Shown in pieces: positions 42,414-47,852 of a stretch of 47,852 bases of DNA; positions within the stretch are counted from its first letter, which is position 1; each line of letters begins with the position of its first letter. The stretch is from Xanthomonas euvesicatoria pv. euvesicatoria. Lineage in GTDB: Bacteria > Pseudomonadota > Gammaproteobacteria > Xanthomonadales > Xanthomonadaceae. A model generated the notes under the pieces. The model ran no database searches. It worked only from the letters and a program-made list of their open reading frames with translations, and had not been told where the DNA came from. The DNA lies in the NCBI RefSeq assembly GCF_020880415.1, contig NZ_JAJIUJ010000098.1, forward strand, positions 1 to 47,852, read 5' to 3'. Position numbers and translations under genes: made by a program.

Positions 42414-43929
42414 TCAGGAATTCGGTTGTGCGCAAGTGGGCGCGGCGTGGGCGGTGTCGCGTGCGGGTTCCGGCGTGAATCCGCCGCCCAGCGCACGCTG
42501 CAACCTCACCGAGGCCAGAAGTTGTTGCGACTGCAGCCCGGCCATGCGTTGGCGTGCGAGCAGCAACTGCTCCTGTACGCTGAGCACTTCCAGATAGCTG
42601 CCGATGCCGGCGCGGTAACGCTGCTGAGCCAGATCGAAGGCGGCCGTGGCGGTCTGCACGGCATCGTTCTGCGCTTGCGCGCGCTGCTCCAGCGAACGCA
42701 CGGCGGTGACCTGGTCGGCCACCTCGCGCAGCGCAGCGATCACTTTCTGGTTGTAGTCGGCCACGGCCAGGTCGTATTGCGCGTCGCTGCCGGCCAGATT
42801 GGCGCGCAGCTTGCCGCCGTCGAAGATCGGCAGGCTCAGCGCCGGCGCGACCAGCCCGAACACCGAGCCGCTTTCCAGCAGCTTGCCGACATCCGGGTTG
42901 ATCACACCGCCCAGCGCGGTGAGGTTGAGGCTGGGATAGAAGCGGGTCTTGGCGACTGCGATGTCCTTGTCGGCCGCCTCCACGCGCCAGCGTGCCGCCA
43001 CCACGTCGGGGCGACGACCCAGCAGGTCGGCCGGCAGCATGCTCGGCAACTGCGTGGCGATGCCCCCGCCGAGTACGGGACGGGCGATGTCCAAACCGCG
43101 ATCCGGGCCCTGCCCGACCAAGGCCGCCAGCGCGGTGCGGGCTTCGTCGATCTGCTGCTGCGCCGATTGCAGCTGCTGCTGCGCGGCCGGCACGCGCGCT
43201 TGCGCCTGGCGCACCTGCAACTCGCTGTCGATGCCGGCGCTGCGGCGTTGCCGGGTCAGCTCCAGGGTCTTCTGCGCACGGCTCAATTCGTCGTTGGCCA
43301 GGTCGTGCAGGCTCCACGCGTACGCGAGCTGTGCATAGCCTTCGGCAATCGCCGACGACAGATTCAATCGTGCCGCCTGCGCATCCACTTCGGCCGCATG
43401 CGCCTGGTCGACCGCCGCTTCCCACGCGCTGCGCTTGCCGCCCCACAGATCGATGCCGTAGCGGAAATCCAGCACGACCTGCGCGCTGCCGCCGTAGCTG
43501 CCGCCGAGCTCTTCGCCGACCATCGATTCAGGTAGCTGCAGGCCGGTGTAGCCGCCGGACACCGACAGGCTGGGGCCGCGCTCGGCCTGCGCAGTGCCGA
43601 TACGCGCCTGCGCCTGATGCAGGCGCGCATCCGCCGCAGCGAGGCTGGGGCTGTGCTGCAGGCCTTCGGCGATCAGCGCGTCCAGCTGCGCATCGCCCAG
43701 CGCGCGCCACCAATCGCTGGCCGGCCACGCGGCCGGACTCAACGTGGTTTGCTGCGCCAGGGTGCGCTCTGCATGCAGCGTGCTCGGATCCAGCACGGCG
43801 CCTTGCGGATTCAGCCCACGGCTGCTGGCGCAGGCGGCCAACGCCAATGCCAGGGCGGTGATAACGAGCGGCCGCCAGGCGCATCGAGCGCGGGCGCAGC
43901 ATCTGGGTCGGGGAACTAGCGACGTTCAT
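42414..43929 (-). CDS. outer membrane efflux lipoprotein (NodT/OprM family), apparent frameshift in the signal peptide
   Basis: TolC-like channel of the RND/MFS-associated NodT type. The body shows two outer-membrane efflux repeats (SDWWRALGDAQLDALIAEGL and RPDVVAARWRVEAADKDIA) with long helices. The lipobox LAACASS lies where a lipoprotein Cys is expected. The ATG at 43929 overlaps the marR stop (ATGA) and reads MNVASSPTQMLRPRSMRLAA, but that frame leaves the body frame near 43866. Removing one base there (GCT C GTT) gives a perfect signal sequence LAAAVITALALALAAC. As written, the body can start only inside the signal peptide (TTG 43847). Either the gene is broken or the sequence has a one-base error. 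Confidence 0.85.
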
Positions 43930-44366
43930 GAGTTGAGTGCATCGCGGACACGGATAAGAAGTGAGGTGAGAAGTTCGCGCTCGGCCGCGGACAGGTCGCG
44001 CAGGCCGTGCTCGATGGCGCGTTCGCCGCGCAGGCGCAGCCGCTCCCACAGCGCCACGCCCTGCTCGGTCATGACGATCTGCAGCGCGCGCCGGTCTTGC
44101 GCATGCGGCTCACGCCGCACCGCGCCCAGCGCTTCAAGCTTGTCGAGCAGGCGGGTCACCGCGCTCGGGGTCTGGTCCAGCGCCAGCGCCAGTTCGTTGG
44201 CCGTGCACGGGGAGCGCACCGCCAGGATCTTCAGGCCCACGTAGTGGCTGAAACCGAAATCGGGCAGTTCGCCCTTCATCTCGGCATCGAGCTGGCGCAT
44301 CAGCGCATCGCGCACCTGACGCAACAACAGGCCGAACGACGGTGTGGCGGAAGACGAAACATTCAT
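43926..44366 (-). CDS. MarR family repressor of the efflux operon
   Basis: Winged-helix regulator of 146 residues from ATG 44366. The core has the helix-turn-helix PCTANELALALDQTPSAVTRLLDKL and wing DRRALQIVMTEQG, as in EmrR/MprA-type regulators that respond to phenolic or drug ligands. It heads the operon, and its stop overlaps the next start (ATGA), so it probably represses its own operon. The likely promoter puts the transcription start at the ATG itself. Longer starts (44375, 44417) would be inside or upstream of the promoter and are rejected. Confidence 0.9.
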   Translation of the reverse strand: MNVSSSATPSFGLLLRQVRDALMRQLDAEMKGELPDFGFSHYVGLKILAVRSPCTANELALALDQTPSAVTRLLDKLEALGAVRREPHAQDRRALQIVMTEQGVALWERLRLRGERAIEHGLRDLSAAERELLTSLLIRVRDALNS

Positions 44367-44373
44367 GCCACAC

Positions 44374-44401
44374 ATTTTGTTCCGAAAAATATATTTGTCA
44401 A
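44374..44401 (-). promoter_or_regulatory. predicted promoter of the efflux operon with a palindromic spacer
   Basis: On the minus strand TTGACA (44396-44401) and CAAAAT (44374-44379) are 16 bases apart. The spacer contains the self-complementary AAATATATTT (44387-44396), a plausible repressor site. The ATG at 44366 is 7 bases after the -10 box, so the mRNA may be leaderless. Confidence 0.55.
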
Positions 44402-44475
44402 CGCAATTATCCCGCAAGGGATTAAACCGCCCGCAAGGATCGCCACCTTACGCGGCGCGTGCGCCGGCTCGGTAA

Positions 44476-44481
44476 TACAAT
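44476..44481 (+). promoter_or_regulatory. predicted -10 box of the AraC gene
   Basis: TACAAT lies 7 bases before the ATG at 44489, so transcription would begin at the start codon and the mRNA would be leaderless. I see no good -35 element; the promoter may need an activator. Confidence 0.45.
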
Positions 44482-44488
44482 TCGGCCA

Positions 44489-45340
44489 ATGAGTATCGAA
44501 AACCCGCCAACCCAGATCGATGCCCTGCCGCCAGGCGTACGCGCCAGCTTTGAAAGGGCCGATGGGCCGGTGCTGATCGCGTTCCTGGCGGAGCTGCGCG
44601 AGGTGTGGGCGCCGGAAACTGCCTGGCACGCGCATGTCCGCGGCCAGCTGATGTATGTGGAGCATGGCGTGCTCACCGTACATACAGAACAGGGTGCCCT
44701 GTCGCTGCCGCCGGGCTGCGCCGGCTGGATGCCACCCGGGCAGCAGCACACCGTGGAGCTGGCCGGGCCGATGCGCGGGTGGGGCGTGATTGTGCGGCCG
44801 GATGCCTGCGCCGCCCTGCCTGCGCAAGGCGGGGTGATCCGGCTGACCGGGCTGGCCCGCGAGGCCATCATGCGGGCCGCCGACTGGCCACTGGATCAGC
44901 CGCTGGATGCCGCCCAGCAACGCCTGGCCGCGGTGCTGCTGGACGAGCTATGCCAGGTGCAGATCGACCACCTGCACCTGCCGATGCCGGCCGACCGCCG
45001 GCTGCTGCGGATCACCCGCCAGTTGCTCGATACGCCCGCCGACCCGCGCCCGCTCGACGCCTGGGCCGACTGGGGCGGATTGTCGCCGCGCAGCCTGAGC
45101 CGGCATTTTCGCGAGGAGACCGGCCTGAGTTTTGCGCAGTGGCGGCAGCAGGCGCGGCTGACCGAAGGCCTGCGGCGGCTGAGCCGGGGCCACGCGGTGG
45201 CGCAGGTGGCCGACCAGCTTGGCTACAGCAGCCCCAGCGCCTTCGTCAGCGTGTTCCATCGCCATTTCGGCGCCCCGCCCACCCGTTATCTGGCCGGCCC
45301 TCATGCGCGCGGCTTGGCATCCCCCGCCGCATCCGGATAA
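44489..45340 (+). CDS. AraC family transcriptional regulator with cupin N-terminus
   Basis: Regulator of 283 residues. The N-terminal cupin-type sensor (about 30-130) has [19 protein letters not shown] and [19 protein letters not shown], resembling the RipA/NimR group that governs drug or metabolite exporters. The C-terminal AraC DNA-binding domain covers about 165-270, with [19 protein letters not shown] and the second helix-turn-helix [19 protein letters not shown]. It is divergent from the marR-emr operon across about 120 bases, so it may activate that operon or antagonise MarR. The ligand is unknown. Confidence 0.9.
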   Translation: MSIENPPTQIDALPPGVRASFERADGPVLIAFLAELREVWAPETAWHAHVRGQLMYVEHGVLTVHTEQGALSLPPGCAGWMPPGQQHTVELAGPMRGWGVIVRPDACAALPAQGGVIRLTGLAREAIMRAADWPLDQPLDAAQQRLAAVLLDELCQVQIDHLHLPMPADRRLLRITRQLLDTPADPRPLDAWADWGGLSPRSLSRHFREETGLSFAQWRQQARLTEGLRRLSRGHAVAQVADQLGYSSPSAFVSVFHRHFGAPPTRYLAGPHARGLASPAASG

Positions 45341-45401
45341 TCGGCGCTCTTCGAGCCCGCGCCCCGGCGCGGGTTCCTCTTCACGCAGGACCTGGCTTTA
45401 C

Positions 45402-47645
45402 ATGACCGATCTGACCCGCCCCACCTTCCACGGCTTTGAACAGCTGCCGCTGCGCGAATACGCCGAACGCGCCTATCTCGACTACTCGATGTATGTGGTG
45501 CTCGACCGCGCCCTGCCGTTCCTGGGTGACGGCCTGAAGCCGGTGCAGCGCCGCATCGTCTACGCGATGAGCGAGCTGGGCCTGAACGCCGCCGCCAAGC
45601 CGAAGAAATCCGCGCGTACCGTGGGCGATGTGATCGGTAAGTACCACCCGCATGGCGACAGTGCCTGCTATGAGGCGCTGGTACTGATGGCGCAGCCGTT
45701 CTCGTACCGTTATCCGCTGATCGAAGGCCAGGGCAACTTCGGCTCCACCGACGACCCCAAGTCGTTTGCAGCGATGCGCTACACCGAGTCCAAGCTGACC
45801 CCGATCGCCGAAGTGCTGCTGGGCGAGCTTGGCCAGGGCACCACCGATTGGGCGCCCAACTTCGACGGCACCCTGGAAGAGCCCACCTGGTTGCCGGCAC
45901 GCCTGCCGCACCTGCTGCTCAACGGCACCACCGGGATTGCGGTGGGCATGGCCACCGACGTGCCGCCGCACAATCTCAACGAGATCGTCAGCGCACTGCT
46001 GCGGCTGCTCGATGACCCTGACGCCACGGTCGCGCAGCTGTGCGAGCACGTGCTGGGCCCGGATTACCCGACCACCGCCGAGATCATCACCCCGGCTGCG
46101 GACCTGCGGAACATCTACGAGACCGGTCACGGCAGCGTGCGCGCGCGCGCCACCTACAAGAAAGAGCACGCCAACATCGTCATCGATGCGCTGCCCTACC
46201 AGGTCTCCCCGTCCAAGGTGATCGAGCAGATCGCCCAGCAGATGCGCGCCAAGAAGCTGCCGTGGCTGGAAGACATCCGCGACGAGTCCGACCACACCAG
46301 CCCGGTGCGGGTGGTGCTGGTGCCGCGCTCCAATCGCGTCGATGCCGAACAGCTGATGGGCCACCTGTTCGTTACTACCGATCTTGAGCGCAGCTACCGC
46401 GTCAACCTCAACGTGATCGGTCTGGATGGCCGCCCGCAGGTCAAGAACCTCAAGCACCTGCTGAGCGAATGGCTGAGCTTCCGCAGCGATACGGTGACCC
46501 GCCGCCTCAACCATCGCCTGCAGAAGGTCGAGCGCCGCCTGCACCTGTTGGAAGGCTTGTTGATCGCCTTCCTCAACCTGGACGAAGTGATCCGCATCGT
46601 CCGCAGCGAAGACGAACCCAAGCCGGTGCTGATCTCGCGCTTCGCGCTGAGCGAAGAACAGGCCGAATACATCCTGGAAACCAAGCTGCGCCAACTGGCG
46701 CGCCTGGAGGAAATGAAGATCCGCGGCGAACAGGAAGCACTCGCCAAGGAACGCGCGCAGATCATCGCGATCCTGGAAAGCAAGACCAAGCTGAAGAAGC
46801 TGATCAAGGACGAACTGACTGCCGACGCCAAGAAGTTCGGCGATGCGCGGCGTTCGCCGCTGGTGCAGCGTGGCGCCGCGCAGGCCATCGACGAAACCGA
46901 AATGGTGGCCAGCGAACCGATGACCGTGGTGCTATCGGAGAAGGGCTGGGTGCGGGCAGCCAAGGGCCACGAGGTGGATCCTGCCGGCATGTCCTACCGC
47001 GAAGGCGATGGCCTGCTGGCGGCAGTGCGCAGCCGCAGCACGCATCAGGTGGCGTTCCTGGATTCGGACGGCCGCGCCTATTCCACCGCCGTGCACACCC
47101 TGCCCTCGGCGCGTGGCAATGGCGAACCGTTGACCGGACGTTTCTCGCCGGCCTCGGGCGCGGCGTTCCAGGTCATGGCCAGCGCCGACAACGCCACCCG
47201 CTTCGTGCTGGCATCCTCGCACGGCTACGGCTTCGTCACCCGTTTCGAAAACCTCACCGGCCGCAACAAGGCCGGCAAGGCGATGCTCAATCTCACCACC
47301 GGCTCGCATGTGCTGACGCCGGCCCAGGTAAGCAACCCGCAAACCGACCGCATCGTCGCCGTGACCAGTGCCGGCAATCTGCTGGCGGTGCCGGCCACCG
47401 ACGTGCCCGAGCTGGACAAGGGCAAAGGCAACAAGATCATCGAGATCCCCAAGGCCAAGCTCGGCACCGAACGCGTGGTGGCCGTGGTGGCGGTCGCACC
47501 AGGCAACACGCTGCTGGTGCGCAGCGGCGCACGCACCATGAGCCTGTCGTTCAAGGACCTGGATACGTATGTGGGTGCGCGTGCGAGCCGTGGATCGTTG
47601 TTGCCACGTGGGTGGCAGAAGGTGGACGGGTTGGAGGTGCAGTAA
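45402..47645 (+). CDS. parC: DNA topoisomerase IV subunit A
   Basis: Breakage-reunion subunit of topoisomerase IV, which decatenates sister chromosomes. The 747-residue protein has the catalytic Tyr127 in AMRYTES and the quinolone-resistance region [12 protein letters not shown], where Ser87 and Glu91 correspond to Escherichia coli Ser80 and Glu84 and are unmutated. The tower and coiled-coil domains follow. The C-terminal domain (about 495-740) has degenerate beta-pinwheel blades such as [23 protein letters not shown] 45402 is at the family start. The last 28 bases of the gene are copied in tandem downstream. Confidence 0.97.
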   Translation: MTDLTRPTFHGFEQLPLREYAERAYLDYSMYVVLDRALPFLGDGLKPVQRRIVYAMSELGLNAAAKPKKSARTVGDVIGKYHPHGDSACYEALVLMAQPFSYRYPLIEGQGNFGSTDDPKSFAAMRYTESKLTPIAEVLLGELGQGTTDWAPNFDGTLEEPTWLPARLPHLLLNGTTGIAVGMATDVPPHNLNEIVSALLRLLDDPDATVAQLCEHVLGPDYPTTAEIITPAADLRNIYETGHGSVRARATYKKEHANIVIDALPYQVSPSKVIEQIAQQMRAKKLPWLEDIRDESDHTSPVRVVLVPRSNRVDAEQLMGHLFVTTDLERSYRVNLNVIGLDGRPQVKNLKHLLSEWLSFRSDTVTRRLNHRLQKVERRLHLLEGLLIAFLNLDEVIRIVRSEDEPKPVLISRFALSEEQAEYILETKLRQLARLEEMKIRGEQEALAKERAQIIAILESKTKLKKLIKDELTADAKKFGDARRSPLVQRGAAQAIDETEMVASEPMTVVLSEKGWVRAAKGHEVDPAGMSYREGDGLLAAVRSRSTHQVAFLDSDGRAYSTAVHTLPSARGNGEPLTGRFSPASGAAFQVMASADNATRFVLASSHGYGFVTRFENLTGRNKAGKAMLNLTTGSHVLTPAQVSNPQTDRIVAVTSAGNLLAVPATDVPELDKGKGNKIIEIPKAKLGTERVVAVVAVAPGNTLLVRSGARTMSLSFKDLDTYVGARASRGSLLPRGWQKVDGLEVQ

Positions 47646-47852
47646 TGGACGGCAATTCACTCGTCCGGCGCGCAGCGGCGCGGTTGGGACTGCGGTCGCC
47701 TCAGGCTGCTGGGGCGCGGCAGAAGGTGGATGGGTTGGAGGTGCAGTAGGAGACGGCAATTCAGTCGCCCGGCGCGCAGCGGCGCGGTGGGGACTGCGGT
47801 CGCCTCAGGCTGCTGGGGCGCGGCAGAAGGTGGACGGGTTGGAGGTGCAGTA
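47617..47852 (+). repeat. 104-bp tandem repeat copying the 3' end of parC
   Basis: Two complete 104-bp units (47617-47720 and 47721-47824) differ at about 7 positions. A third begins at 47825 and is cut by the window edge after 28 identical bases. Each unit opens with the last 28 bases of parC, so the C-terminal peptide KVDGLEVQ and a stop (TAA in unit 1, TAG in unit 2) recur. The other 76 bases are GC-rich and non-coding, with a possible hairpin at GGCGCGCAGCGGCGCG. It may be a VNTR or a recent local duplication; how many units exist is unknown. Confidence 0.9.

Noticed and set aside
45660..45674. Quinolone-resistance substitutions in parC
   Set aside because: Ser87 and Glu91 are the sensitive-type residues; no resistance mutation is visible.
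1..47852. CRISPR arrays, IS elements, prophage or toxin-antitoxin pairs
   Set aside because: I found no regular short repeats with spacers, no transposase or integrase motif, and no paired small toxin/antitoxin frames.

Overview
The window is a stretch of chromosome from a high-GC gammaproteobacterium. The gene set (dnaB beside a photolyase, an OMPLA-type phospholipase with a long N-terminal extension, class I fumarase, glutaryl-CoA dehydrogenase, secreted Dcp, M14 and GH3 hydrolases, small Xanthomonadaceae-type membrane proteins), the codon usage and the frequent GTG/TTG starts point to Xanthomonas. I cannot name the species from sequence alone. I see no IS element, prophage, integrase, secretion-system effector or CRISPR array. 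Most of the window looks like stable core genome.

Layout. 1-10.7 kb, mostly minus strand: an OmpA-like lipoprotein, a photolyase, replicative helicase dnaB (with a perfect DnaA box upstream), an FMN reductase, a long asparagine synthetase, a glutathione transferase, and a DUF3857/transglutaminase-type membrane protein that appears split by a one-base frameshift. 10.7-16.3 kb: glutaryl-CoA dehydrogenase, a glycine-zipper protein, a small membrane protein coupled to a TatD nuclease, TcdA (tRNA t6A dehydratase), a membrane-anchored c-type cytochrome, a glycine-zipper lipoprotein and a cold-shock gene with a long leader. 16.5-25.8 kb: a DUF456 membrane protein, phospholipase A1, a structured inverted-repeat element, an exported beta-carbonic anhydrase, a second glutathione transferase, fumarase, an ABC exporter, ferredoxin-NADP reductase behind a dispersed-type repeat and a dyad, and glutathione peroxidase.

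26-37.7 kb holds peptide and sugar scavenging functions: secreted oligopeptidase Dcp, a rhomboid protease, a POT peptide transporter, a secreted M14 carboxypeptidase-like enzyme and a GH3 glycosidase, with a MarR regulator, a DUF3298-type lipoprotein, a small GNAT and a 62-residue orphan among them. A tRNA-Leu(CAG) with a clear promoter and terminator follows, then two small secreted proteins and about 0.5 kb without a confident gene.

39.6-45.3 kb is a drug-efflux locus. One minus-strand operon runs MarR repressor, outer-membrane factor, EmrA-type adaptor, EmrB-type DHA2 pump, divergent from an AraC regulator. Both divergent promoters place the start codon about 7 nt after the -10 box, which suggests leaderless mRNAs. 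The outer-membrane factor has an apparent one-base frameshift in its signal peptide. The window ends with parC (unmutated at the quinolone-resistance positions), whose last 28 bases are repeated in a 104-bp tandem array that runs off the right edge.

The observations most worth checking are the parC-end tandem repeat, the two apparent frameshifts (real pseudogenes or sequence errors), the multi-stem element after pldA, and the leaderless divergent control region of the efflux locus. I did not find a convincing undescribed multi-gene system.
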